Positions 11,071 to 20,725 of a stretch of DNA of 64,000 nt are shown one piece after another. The stretch is from Thereva unica (taxonomy: Eukaryota > Arthropoda > Insecta > Diptera > Therevidae), in NCBI GenBank assembly GCA_949987705.1, contig CATLJY010000254.1, forward strand, positions 78,861 through 142,860, written 5' to 3'. The stretch's first letter is position 1. The number at the start of each line of letters is the position of its first letter. The notes under the pieces were generated by a model. The model had not been told where the DNA came from. It worked only from the letters and a program-made list of their open reading frames with translations, and ran no database searches. A program made the position numbers and the translations under genes.

Positions 11071-11075
11071 AAATA
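10980..11075 (+). repeat. LINE-type 3' tail with (AAAT)n microsatellite
   Basis: A run of AAAT units at about 11035-11072 is preceded by TGTATGTATAATGCCGATTG. That is the look of many arthropod non-LTR retrotransposon 3' ends, which finish in short A/T-rich tandem units. No LINE coding sequence lies upstream, so it would be a heavily 5'-truncated copy or a SINE sharing that tail. Confidence 0.4.
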
Positions 11076-11202
11076 GTTTCTATTTCAAAAAAATGCCCAT
11101 TGTAAAAAATAAAAAAATTTGGTTTATATAAAAATATGTATTCTATCCATTTAACAATATATATTGTGCATTCTTTCTTGTCAATAGTTAATGTATATTT
11201 TT

Positions 11203-12617
11203 TTAAATCAATTTCAGAACAAACTTTTTTTCCCCCTTTAATACCGGAAAATTTAGAACTGTTAAATTTGCCGAAATATTTTGTTGATGTTTATCTGCTA
11301 ATGTTTTGCAAATATTTTTATAATTATTTGTTTGTTCGGCAAACGTAGTGAAAACTTTGGCTTCATAACGTATGCAATTATAAAGGCGTGGTGGACCAAG
11401 TTTTTTTATTATAGATGGGTAATGCGTTAAGATGTGATGTTTAGGAATTAAATGGCATTGAAAACATGTTTTTAAACACAACAAGTGTTTTTCAATTAAA
11501 TCTTCCAAGTTTTCCACATCCTTGAAAGTAATTGTATAAGAGAAAACTATAGTCATTATTTTGAGAAGTGTTTCAAAGCACGACCATATATCAGAATGAT
11601 TACTGGAGAAAATGTCTCCAAATATAAAAGGCATATGTGTCATCAAACAATTCAGCTGAGATGCGTTTTGCCCAAGATTGGCTCTATTTAAATTTATCGT
11701 TGATGGTCTATTACTTGTTTCAAGTAAGCCAAAGTTATAGAAAAATATTCGGTTATTAATATCTTCTAGTTTTAAAGTAGTGTTTTTAATAAAGTATTCG
11801 AACGTTAATTTCAACAGAAATGGAATATCGTGCGTGGTATCATGCATGGTATCATGCTAAATATAAAATATCATGCATGGTATCAACAGCGGCATCTTTA
11901 AAAATGTTAAAATAAGTCAAGTCATTTAATATACAGTAATTCTTTATTCCTTTACTAGCAATATGATCGACTGCCTGGAAGCAATGCGAATTCAAATAAC
12001 TAACAGTATTGTTGTAACTATTAATGTTACGCAGTTTTTCTGGAATTTCTTTGGTTGTAGTTTGAACCTCTTCTTTAGATATCTCACAAAATCTGCAGAA
12101 GAATGTGGCGGAAAAAGAACTTACAAAGCCAAAGATTTGATTCATTCCTAAATTATCGCCAATAAACGATATGACACATCCTTTTACTGTATCCCCGGTA
12201 CAAATTTTAATACCCTCTACTTCAAGAGCTTTTAATTCATTTACAAGTGGCGTTAAAATTTTGTTAAATGAACAAGATTTTAAGTCTTCAGAATGAAAGA
12301 GTACTACAAGATATATGTTGTCTAGCTTGTCTACAAGATATATGTTGTCTAATGGGTTACAAATTTCAAATTCATCAAAGAAAAATTGAAGCCAAAGCAC
12401 ATTTTCGCAGTTTATGAAAAGTTCATTATTTTTAAAATTATTTGCACAACAGTAGTTTTCTAATTTTCCTTCAATGCAATTATGTTTTATTTGATTAAAA
12501 TATTTATCTCTGAAATTTTGATTAGAAAACATCGATTTTATTGTGTCTTTTACGGGCACATACTGGAAAGTTGATAATATTTTTGACTGAACAGAAAAAT
12601 GATTCACATTATTATAT
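11203..12617 (-). pseudogene. TNP2-like transposase gene, downstream part
   Basis: This is the continuation, on the other side of the LTR element, of the gene at 16351-17069. Visible motifs are ILTPLVNELKALEVEGI, a GDNLG...GFVSSFS segment, FFCRFCEIS (metal-binding type) and VDTMHDI, followed in another frame by PFLLKLTFEYF. These match a multi-copy animal family I know as TNP2-like (Transposase_21-like); the assignment is from memory of motifs. Two flaws are visible. CATGATAC is repeated three times at 11835-11880 with a frame change and stop, and a 24-bp direct duplication at 12303-12353 gives a repeated DNIYLV. The end at 11203 may not be the original C-terminus. Confidence 0.6.
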
Positions 12618-13090
12618 TGTGATGATTATGCGCCATCTGTTTGTCGAGAGGATGAATCAACGATTTTCGGTTGTTGTCTGAACTAAGAATTTATGTAATA
12701 AACTAACGAGCGATAAGCGAAGACAACTTCAAGCTGGTCGAAACTAAAAGAAGTATAGAACATACCACAAGGAACCAGAAAACGAAGGTTCCAGAAAGTA
12801 GACAAAGGTGGAGCTGCCTATATAAAAGCGCCTGGCAGCCGCTATCGAGTCAGTTTTGATTATAAAGGCGATACAAGTGTTCCAAAGTGAAAAGTGGTGA
12901 TTTATAGTGAAATAAAAAGCGATAATTAGTGCGAAATATTAAATTTGCTAGTGATTATAGTGAACTCTAAGAATTGTGTTTGTGTTATTAAATTGTGTTT
13001 TGTTTCGTAATAAATAAATTTTGTGTGGATAATTAAAAAGTGTATTCCTTAATTAATCCTACGAATCCGTTAAGCCGTAAAAACGTTACA
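12618..13090 (+). repeat. 5' LTR, 473 bp
   Basis: It begins TGTGATGATT and ends CGTTACA. The internal promoter shows TATATAAAAG at 12819-12828 and a TCAGTT initiator at 12850-12855, about 31 bases later. A poly(A) signal AATAAA is at 13009-13014. These define probable U3, R and U5 parts. It is identical to the 3' LTR except at 12783. Confidence 0.92.
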
Positions 13091-13092
13091 AT

Positions 13093-13111
13093 TGGTGTCA
13101 GAAGTGGGATT
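13093..13111 (+). promoter_or_regulatory. tRNA primer-binding site
   Basis: TGGTGTCAGAAGTGGGAT begins two bases after the LTR. It has the TGG start expected for pairing with the CCA end of a tRNA and is of a type seen in other arthropod LTR elements. The tRNA species is not assigned. Confidence 0.75.
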
Positions 13112-13202
13112 AATTAAGAGATAAGTGAAATAAGTGAACTTGAACAATTATTGTGATAGGAATTTAAATTTTGTGCGTGAGAAATAAGGACTTATTAATA
13201 AA

Positions 13203-15866
13203 ATGGGTCGAAAGCTAGTGGATTTGCGCACTGTAGAGTTAAAAAAAGAATTAAGTAAACGCTTGTTGTCAACGGTGGGGGCTAAAAGTTCCCTAACCGC
13301 CCTGCTTCGAGAAGCTATGGTGAACGAAGGTAAGGATCCTGAAACCTACATGTTTGAAGACGAGGTAGAAGCGGAGCTAGAAGAAACGACAGTGAGTATG
13401 GCAGAACTTTTTAAGACATTGATGGTGATGAAGGAAGCGCAAGAACGGTCATCAGCAGCGCAAGAACGGTCATCAGCAGCGCAAGAACGGTCATCAGCAG
13501 CGCAAGAACGTGCATCGGCAGAGATGAAGGAAGCGACAACAGAGATCAAGGCGGAAGTGTTGGCGTTAAAAGATGAACAGAAATTATTAGCAGTAGCTCA
13601 TGAACGCTCGTTAGCAGAACTCAAAGAGTCTATGGAAGAACAGAGAAACCATATGGAGCAGAAATTCGAACTAATGTCACTCTCTGTGGACAAAAAGCTG
13701 GAAAATCTCGAATCTTCCATTAAAGCAAATGTAGAAAATGATCTGGAAAAGCTCGAAAATTCCATGAGGGAAAATGATGAAAAGTTGAAGATTGAGCTAG
13801 AATCGGTCAGAGCCGAGCTAGAAAGGGTAAAGATTCACCACCCAGCTACGGCATCTCACGAAGTCATCGGAGTTAGGAAACTGCAGCCCCCAACTTTCGA
13901 CGGGCAAAGCCCATGGTCTACTTATAAGCTCCAATTCGAAGCAGCAGCAGCAGGCAATTGCTGGACTGAGGAGGAGAAAGCAACGGCCTTAACGTTGTCA
14001 CTAAGGGGCACCGCAGCAGAAATATTGCAGTCAATACCAGCAGAACATCGCAACAGCTACGGGTTCTTAGTTCAAGCGCTGGATATGCGCTACGGCGATC
14101 AGCACATGCAAGAGGTCTATCGGCTTCAACTTCGAAATAGACTTCAAAGGCCAGGAGAAACATTACAACAACTATGCGCCGACATCGAGAGGCTAGTGCA
14201 TCTGACTTATCCTAGTTTTGGTCAAGACTACATCAATGAGGTAGCAAGAGAGGCTTTCCTGAACTCGTTCGCCGACCGGGATCTACAAATGGCAGCCAGA
14301 TTGGCCGGAAAGAATACTACCGCCGAAGTTTTGGCATATGCTCTGGCATACGAGGCAGCGAAGCAAGCAACAAGGAATACGGTCCACCTCAGGGGAATCA
14401 ATATGACTGAGAACATTTGCCATCGAGTCAACACCTCGGAAGTACGTCGTCGTCTACGATGCTGGAACTGTGGTGAGCCGGGCCATTTACAAAGGAGTTG
14501 CCGAAAGCGAAGGAGAGTGGAATCGCCAGGGAGTAGGAGTGGCTCAACATGCTGTGGAAAATGTGGACAACGGCAGAAAGGCGACCGGAGGGAGTTGGTG
14601 GGGAAAATTGAGACCCCTGATGTTATCGTCAACATCACCCAACTGCAGCGTGGCAACAACAGCCTTGTCATCGAGGGGAAAGTTGGCGATGAACAATACA
14701 CAATTACCGTGGATACAGGTGCTTCAAGATCTGTCATCAGGGCTGATTTGGTCGGTAGAAAGTGGCTGAAAAACGCGGACCAGTACATTCTGAAAACTGT
14801 AACAGGAGAACCAGTGAAATTACATGGGGAAACAATGATGGACGTGGTACTCGGCGACATTAAGTTTACACATTCGTTCCTGGTAGCTGACATAGTAGAC
14901 GAGTGTATTCTTGGTTTGGACTTTATGACAACACACGGAATACTATTGGACCTTGGAGAATTGATGATGAAACACCGCAACAGGGGAATCCCAATGGATA
15001 CTGCACTGTCCCGGCGACCATGCGGACCAGGTTTTAAGTATCGTTGGCGTATTGAGGAAAAGTGTCAAAAGACGACTGCGGAGCCAAGCATAAAATATGA
15101 GGACCAAGGAATTCGAGATGCGCAACGCGACGACCCGGACGTTTCTGCGATTTTGTCATGGAAAGAACACAACGAGAAGCCTAAATGGAAAGACATCGCA
15201 GAGAGAAGTGAAATCCTGAAGAGCTATTGGGCCCAATGGGATTCATTGCATATCGAAGGAGGAGTATTGGAGCGCAAATGGGAAACAGCTGATGGTACCT
15301 CTCATCGAATGCAGGTGTTAGTCCCTCGTGCTGGAATAACAGATATTCTTGAGGAGTGTCATAATAGCCCGTCAGGAGAACATTTGGGAGTCAACAAAAC
15401 TCTGTCAAAAATAAAGGAGAGATTCTATTGGCTTCACATGCGGGAGGATGTTACGAATTGGTGTCGCAAATGCACAGCTTGTGCCGGCAGCAAGGGTCCT
15501 CGAGTAAGAGCGAAAGGAGAAATAAGACAACACCACGTTGGAGCCTCAGTTGACAAAATCTCAAGGGAGAATCCTAAGACGGCCAGTGACAGGATGAAAC
15601 CAAGGTACGACCTCCGAGCAAACTGTAGCGGATTCCAGGAAGGTGACCTCGTTTGGCTGTTCAACCCTCGAAGACGGAAAGGCAAGTGTCCGAAACTTCA
15701 GCGTCAGTGGGAGGGGCCCTATAAAATCCTAACACGGATCAACGATGTGGTCTACAGGATTCAACAAGGACCCAAAGCAAAGAAGAAGATTGTGCTCATA
15801 GACAGGCTGTGCCCATATCATCAGCCGGATCCAGGATGGACAACTGTTCGGGACGAACAGTCCTAA
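13203..15866 (+). CDS. Gag-protease-(RT and IN core deleted)-integrase-end fusion, 887 aa
   Basis: One uninterrupted ORF. Residues 8-42 look like a SAP-type helix-loop-helix. Residues 75-210 are a charged coiled coil with four copies of AQERSSA/AQERASA (21-bp DNA repeats at 13437-13520). Gag follows to about 400, then a zinc knuckle CWNCGEPGHLQRSC near 420-433. Protease shows VDTGASRSVI near 503 and ILGLDFM near 575. At about 595-601 the sequence jumps from just after protease to the ALSRRPC linker that normally follows RNase H. The integrase HHCC domain is at 719-760. At about 780 it jumps from HHVGA to the segment just before the C-terminal domain, which has SDRMKPRYD, GDLVWLFNP and WEGPYKI (836-842). 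No YxDD motif and no integrase DDE residues exist. The product could still form particles and mature if protease works. Confidence 0.9.
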   Translation: MGRKLVDLRTVELKKELSKRLLSTVGAKSSLTALLREAMVNEGKDPETYMFEDEVEAELEETTVSMAELFKTLMVMKEAQERSSAAQERSSAAQERSSAAQERASAEMKEATTEIKAEVLALKDEQKLLAVAHERSLAELKESMEEQRNHMEQKFELMSLSVDKKLENLESSIKANVENDLEKLENSMRENDEKLKIELESVRAELERVKIHHPATASHEVIGVRKLQPPTFDGQSPWSTYKLQFEAAAAGNCWTEEEKATALTLSLRGTAAEILQSIPAEHRNSYGFLVQALDMRYGDQHMQEVYRLQLRNRLQRPGETLQQLCADIERLVHLTYPSFGQDYINEVAREAFLNSFADRDLQMAARLAGKNTTAEVLAYALAYEAAKQATRNTVHLRGINMTENICHRVNTSEVRRRLRCWNCGEPGHLQRSCRKRRRVESPGSRSGSTCCGKCGQRQKGDRRELVGKIETPDVIVNITQLQRGNNSLVIEGKVGDEQYTITVDTGASRSVIRADLVGRKWLKNADQYILKTVTGEPVKLHGETMMDVVLGDIKFTHSFLVADIVDECILGLDFMTTHGILLDLGELMMKHRNRGIPMDTALSRRPCGPGFKYRWRIEEKCQKTTAEPSIKYEDQGIRDAQRDDPDVSAILSWKEHNEKPKWKDIAERSEILKSYWAQWDSLHIEGGVLERKWETADGTSHRMQVLVPRAGITDILEECHNSPSGEHLGVNKTLSKIKERFYWLHMREDVTNWCRKCTACAGSKGPRVRAKGEIRQHHVGASVDKISRENPKTASDRMKPRYDLRANCSGFQEGDLVWLFNPRRRKGKCPKLQRQWEGPYKILTRINDVVYRIQQGPKAKKKIVLIDRLCPYHQPDPGWTTVRDEQS

Positions 15867-15877
15867 GAAGGGGGCAA
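15864..15877 (+). promoter_or_regulatory. polypurine tract
   Basis: AAGAAGGGGGCAA lies directly against the TG start of the 3' LTR and overlaps the stop codon of the ORF. It is the expected primer for plus-strand synthesis. Confidence 0.8.
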
Positions 15878-16350
15878 TGTGATGATTATGCGCCATCTGT
15901 TTGTCGAGAGGATGAATCAACGATTTTCGGTTGTTGTCTGAACTAAGAATTTATGTAATAAACTAACGAGCGATAAGCGAAGACAACTTCAAGCTGGTCG
16001 AAACTAAAAGAAGTATAGAACATACCACAAGGAACCAGAAAATGAAGGTTCCAGAAAGTAGACAAAGGTGGAGCTGCCTATATAAAAGCGCCTGGCAGCC
16101 GCTATCGAGTCAGTTTTGATTATAAAGGCGATACAAGTGTTCCAAAGTGAAAAGTGGTGATTTATAGTGAAATAAAAAGCGATAATTAGTGCGAAATATT
16201 AAATTTGCTAGTGATTATAGTGAACTCTAAGAATTGTGTTTGTGTTATTAAATTGTGTTTTGTTTCGTAATAAATAAATTTTGTGTGGATAATTAAAAAG
16301 TGTATTCCTTAATTAATCCTACGAATCCGTTAAGCCGTAAAAACGTTACA
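15878..16350 (+). repeat. 3' LTR, 473 bp
   Basis: It matches the 5' LTR over its full length except T at 16043. It ends CGTTACA and is followed by ATAT, the target duplication. The near identity says the insertion is recent. Confidence 0.92.
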
Positions 16351-17069
16351 ATATTTTTGATCCAAGCTTGTACCAATACACATTTCTAAAGGAGTAACAT
16401 AGTTTGGCATATTTTTAAGAATTTTCTCCCGTTTGTATTTCGAAGTAATTTTTTTTATTTATTTTCAGTGTGTATATGAGACAAAGAAATTATTTCTGTA
16501 AAAAGTTTTCTTTGATTTTTGTCAGTAATGCATTGGTTTAAATTGTTATTTAAAGTATTTTCGTATTCGGATATAAATTCTATAAATAATTCACAAATGT
16601 TGTTGACATTTTTATGTGTTAAGTTAAAATTATTTAGTGATTTCAGCAATTTCGAATAGAAGTTTTCAGAGAGATCACTGTTTCCTAAACTTGTATTTTT
16701 ATTATTGTGATTTGAAAAATCTGTTGAAATTCTAGTTGCATCAAATTTTGAAAAATTTTCATTTGAAGAATTATTATTAATAGTTTCACTACTTTCCTCC
16801 TCTAACTGTGAATTCTCGATGTCCATATTAATAATATTATTTTTCTCCTCTTCATTTTCTATCGTTTCAGATTTCTTAAATTTACATTTTAATGCATGCC
16901 TTCTTAAGCCACTAAAAGTAGCAAATGTATGTGTGCAAAATTTTGAATTGACACATTTTAAAGTTAACATAGCACCTTCCTGCAACTTATGAATTTTTCT
17001 CAAATGATATATTATGTTTGAGAGTTTTAAGTAAGTACTTTTACATAAATAACATTTAAAATTCTGCAT
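16351..17069 (-). pseudogene. zinc-finger/TNP2-like gene, upstream part
   Basis: It starts at ATG 17069. The N-terminus has a C-x2-C...H-x4-H zinc finger (CYLCKSTYLKLSNIIYHL), a second finger-like block (CTHTFATFSGLRRH) and then an acidic, Asn-rich linker. A stop with frame change lies at about 16440-16455. The next open segment (KREKILKNMPNYV to GTSLDQKY) runs exactly up to the LTR element and continues in the same frame beyond it at 12613 and lower. Removing the insert plus one ATAT copy therefore restores a continuous coding stretch. The gene starts only about 20 bases after the stop of the neighbouring seven-exon gene on the same strand. Confidence 0.65.
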
Positions 17070-17088
17070 ATTTGAATTCTGATTGATA

Positions 17089-19477
17089 TTAACCTGTAGT
17101 ATTTGAAGTCAATCTGTGGTAAATTTCTTGAGATCGTTTAGATGGTTTATTTATGTTATTTTTATAACCAAAACTTTCGAAAAATATTAAGAAGTGTTTA
17201 AGGGATTTGCTATAATGCAAGTCAAAAACGTAGTGGATTTTATAAAACAAATCAAAAATTTCCTTAAAAGTAAAATTTGTAGGTATGTTTATTAGTTTAC
17301 CCTGGACAACAATGTAGAATTGCTCTATTGCTGCTCTGTTTGGTCCTCTTGCCAATATAAAGGGATAAATATTAGTAAAATTGTTTTCGTCCCCAAGATT
17401 ATCCTGAAAGTGTTTTTATTTAAAATCTAATTGTTATGTTATTTTCTTATTTCATTTACCTTTGTGAAGTATATGAAACTGTCTACTTGTTGAGGAAAGG
17501 TAGAACGATTTTTGGATAATTTTCCCGATGGAGTTTCTGGCAAAAGTTTCAATAAACAAAAAAATGTTAATATTGATCTTGCCCAGTTTGGTTCCGCCAA
17601 TATTAAATCAGTTTCCTTGTAGCCGAAAGACTATGCGACATCAAATATGTTGTTACAAAGGGTTTCAAAAAAGGTATTCAATTCATGAGAAAATTGTTCA
17701 GTATTCGGCCATCGTAGATCGTATTCAAAAAGAATCTGTAAATAACCAAAAGCTCTATGAATTTAAGTACTGCAGTTGATATACAAATAATTTACCAATG
17801 TGGGATCCACAAAGAAAAAGGGAAATGTTTCTTGTAAATCTACACTAGGTTTTAAAAGCAAGTTCCTCCTGATATCAAGGGTTGAAATTAATTTTTGCTT
17901 TATTCTGTCATTTTGAGCAGGTGCCACCGCATATTTTAGAAAAATCAAATCGTCTTCTTCGCTTCCGAAAGAGTCTCCTTCTGCGTCACTTGAACAAGAC
18001 AACTTCTGTTTTTTATACGTCCCCTCCTCTTTTTCAATTGCTCTGCTTTTTGACTGCTCGTTTTTTAATTTAGTAATCAAATATCCCTCTTTTCCATCAA
18101 AAAAAAGGTCCTATTAATTGAAATTTTGGTAAATATTATGAATGTTTAGAACTTGGAATTAGACGAAGGTAAAATGCACGCCGAGCTAAACTAAACATTT
18201 CTAAGGTTTTCTAAGGAACTTATCTACCGTGTAAAAAAAGAATTAGGTGTAATATATATATTATATTAATGAAAAAAAAAAAAAAAAAAATATTATAATA
18301 GAGTTCTAGTTGACTATCGTTTCTAAAACTCAGGCCTGGCGGCTAAAATTTTTAAATTAATACCTACAATTCCACCCAATTTGCTATCCTTTGTTTTATA
18401 AGCTGGAAAAAGTTTTATACATGCATGGGCTACAGCAGTTTTTTCTTCTTTATTAGGATAGAGTCCAAAATTTTCCTCCATAAAAGCTACCGCAAGGCTA
18501 ACAAACTTTCTCCTTGCTTTATCTGTTAAAGCTGAATTATTTTCATATTCGCTTAGTATATAAGATGAATTATTTTTAATAATGAATGATTTAAGAGCCT
18601 ATGATAAAAGTTAACTTAATTTATGATAAATTAGTATGTGTTGTTAATTAAATTACAGAACTAGTGGCAACTAAAGATGGTCCCATACAAGCATTCATTC
18701 TCAAAGGCACACCAGGATGATCGGACTTGCATAGGATATTCATTGCTCGATCTTAGATATACATAATTATAAGAAAAATGTAATTTTTAATGAAAAATTC
18801 CATAATATGATTATATTGCTTTGAAATTAAAGTCGAATTTATGTCAAAATCTCCTTTTAATGGAATATTCCTCTAAATTTTTTTTAAGAAATTCAAAGGT
18901 GATATATTTCTGAAATTGAGAATACTCGATATTCTGAATTTCGTCGCAGTATGACAGGAGTATAACATTAATTTAGAAAAATATTAATCTGCTATCGTAC
19001 CAGTCTTAAGAACTGCTTTCAGTCCAAATTGATTTGAAGTAAAAGTACTCAACACATCTAAAAAAATCTCTTCTGGAATGCAATAACCGTCTTGGTCCTC
19101 AAAGTGTGAAAACTCATTCAAATCGAAATTGAATGCTCTCATAGCTAAGATTCACAATATTTGAGTACTTAACTGGACACTGGCTCAATAAAGGAGGTGT
19201 TGATTGGCGAAAAATGGCCTTTACCACCTCACCTCCTATTATAATTACCTGCTTCAACAAAATTGGAGCAAGTTAATCCAGCTTGCTCCCCTTTTACAAG
19301 AATATATTTCTTTTCATTTCTTGCTGCAATCCTGGCAAAATATGTTGTCATGTTAGAAAACTTAGTTTTGCACATAACTTTTAAAACCACTGCACTAATT
19401 ACTTCACTGCACATGCGTCCTATCACTGACCAAGACTCACTCAGAATGACGAAATAACGAAAATGCGCATTTGTCAA
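17089..19477 (-). pseudogene. seven-exon SAMD3-like transposon gene, one in-frame TAG
   Basis: The exons, by conserved GT-AG sites, are 19249-19477, 19001-19144, 18657-18751, 18368-18598, 17796-18110, 17460-17735 and 17089-17403. All junction phases agree, giving 535 codons. The only defect is TAG at 17631-17633 (codon 373). Motifs match a multi-copy animal family often annotated as 'sterile alpha motif domain-containing protein 3-like': YPNKEEKTAVAHACIKLFP, GGIDLFFDGKEGYL, IYPFILARGPNRAAI and FYIVVQGKLINIP. I do not see a SAM domain itself. Molecular function is unknown; its repeated pairing with transposase-like genes suggests a transposon accessory role. Correct phases at six introns argue for recent coding function. 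Confidence 0.7.
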
Positions 19478-19787
19478 CGACTCTACCGCTTATTTGGAAT
19501 AGATTTTAATCTTAGGCTGGAGTAAATTGTAAATTTAATCTTCTCTACGATTACATATTAATAAAAGGTGAGAGTAGAGAGATTTTAATACTTAAGTGGA
19601 ATACTTTTTACTCCTTAAGAGCATTAAAGTAATGCATTTACGTCTGTATGCATTAAATATTAATCCTAGTTTTTATTAAAATTGTTGCAATCTTTTCAAA
19701 AGAGTAAAATTTAACACCGAAATATATTAAAATTAATTTTAATCCAGAACGGGACTTAGAATATTACTCCCAAATTTTTCTCTGTGT

Positions 19788-20110
19788 AGCCGGAGGGCCA
19801 TCCTTACTCGCTTAATTGATCAACTCATGATATCCACTATTATATCTGAAACAAAATTTGATACCAATAGCACCTTGCATAGTGGAACAGATAAACTCGT
19901 CAAATTATTTCCATAACAATGCATTTAATGCTCCTATATACTATACATTTCTAAACGCCTTAAAACTAATCGCTTTACTTTCAACAACAAGTTCGTCAGA
20001 TATCTAAACTTCGATTTTCTGACTTCTAGACAAAAGTTTTGTTATGTTTTCTATCGCCTATATACTGAATTAATCATCTCAAATACTAAAATCCTTATAT
20101 TATGACAGTA
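19788..20110. other. no gene seen
   Basis: AT-rich sequence without a convincing frame. It may be the continuation of the LTR-like repeat broken at 10290, on the weak ground of a short TATCTGAAACAAA similarity to the 32925 area. Confidence 0.35.
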
Positions 20111-20723
20111 GGGGAGCGTGGGGTGAGCCGGGACGGTTGCGTGAACCGGGACAGTGCTTTTTTAATTGTTGTTAATGTTTTTATGTTGGTAATTCTTAGT
20201 GAATTATGTTTGTATTGGCCCTCTACATTATTTTATGAGAATTGAAGGTCAGCGCCTGCATCACTTTATTAGTAAAGATTGTTAATAAATATCGACACTC
20301 CACAAAGTTTTATTTTCTCGGAGTTTAAGGAAGCCTAATTTTATGGTTTTTAAGACTAAAACAAAGGTAAGCTAATAAAAAGTATTCGTTAGTATGTTAT
20401 CTTTTAGAGTTAACATGGAATTTGTGATAACCTCAAAAAATGTGATAACCACGCGTTTGTTTAAAAAACATAAACGCCACTTTCACCTGCTCTTTCTATC
20501 GTGTCCCGGCTCACCCCACGATTTTTCGGAACTGCCGATTTGACATTTTTTTTAAACGATTAGAAATTATTGAAAATATAAAGTAATAATATTAAAAGTG
20601 ACAAATAATGAAAGGTATTGAAACCATCTGCAGGATAGGATGTCAAAATAAGAAAAAAAAATTGTTTATTTAGGTTTTATAAGGCCTTGAACAAAGTGTG
20701 TCCCGGCTCACCCCACGCTCCTC
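20111..20723. mobile_element. 613-bp MITE with GGGGAGCGTGGGG termini and TA duplication
   Basis: The left end GGGGAGCGTGGGGTGAGCCG is mirrored at the right end with one mismatch over 24 bases. TA flanks both ends (20109-20110, 20724-20725). The right-end motif GTGTCCCGGCTCACCCCACG (20698-20717) is repeated exactly inside at 20501-20520, and a weaker inverted copy is at 20141-20152. There is no ORF. It is probably a non-autonomous cut-and-paste element; the TA duplication is shared by several superfamilies. Confidence 0.85.
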
Positions 20724-20725
20724 TA

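Larger units (their letters stand above)
12618..16350 (+). mobile_element. young non-autonomous LTR retrotransposon (internally deleted pol)
   Basis: Two 473-bp LTRs (12618-13090, 15878-16350) flank one long ORF. The element is bounded by a 4-bp target duplication ATAT (12614-12617 and 16351-16354). The LTRs differ at one position that I can see (C at 12783, T at 16043). A primer-binding site follows the left LTR and a polypurine tract precedes the right one. The coding region keeps Gag, zinc knuckle, protease, integrase N-terminal zinc domain and integrase C-terminal domain, but RT, RNase H and the integrase core are absent without breaking the frame. Movement must therefore have depended on enzymes supplied by another element. 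Confidence 0.9.
10291..19787 (-). mobile_element. putative two-gene DNA transposon (TNP2-like/SAMD3-like)
   Basis: The left end reads ACACAGAAAAATTTTGGG and the right end, read inward on the minus strand, ACACAGAGAAAAATTTGGG. A second inward-similar block, AAATTTGGGAGTATATTC (about 10455), matches the right end again. Between them two genes lie head to tail on the minus strand, plus a nested LTR retrotransposon (12618-16350). I could not find a clean target-site duplication, so the exact ends and superfamily are uncertain. The TNP2-like motifs would suggest the CACTA/EnSpm group, but the tips do not begin CACTA. Confidence 0.45.
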
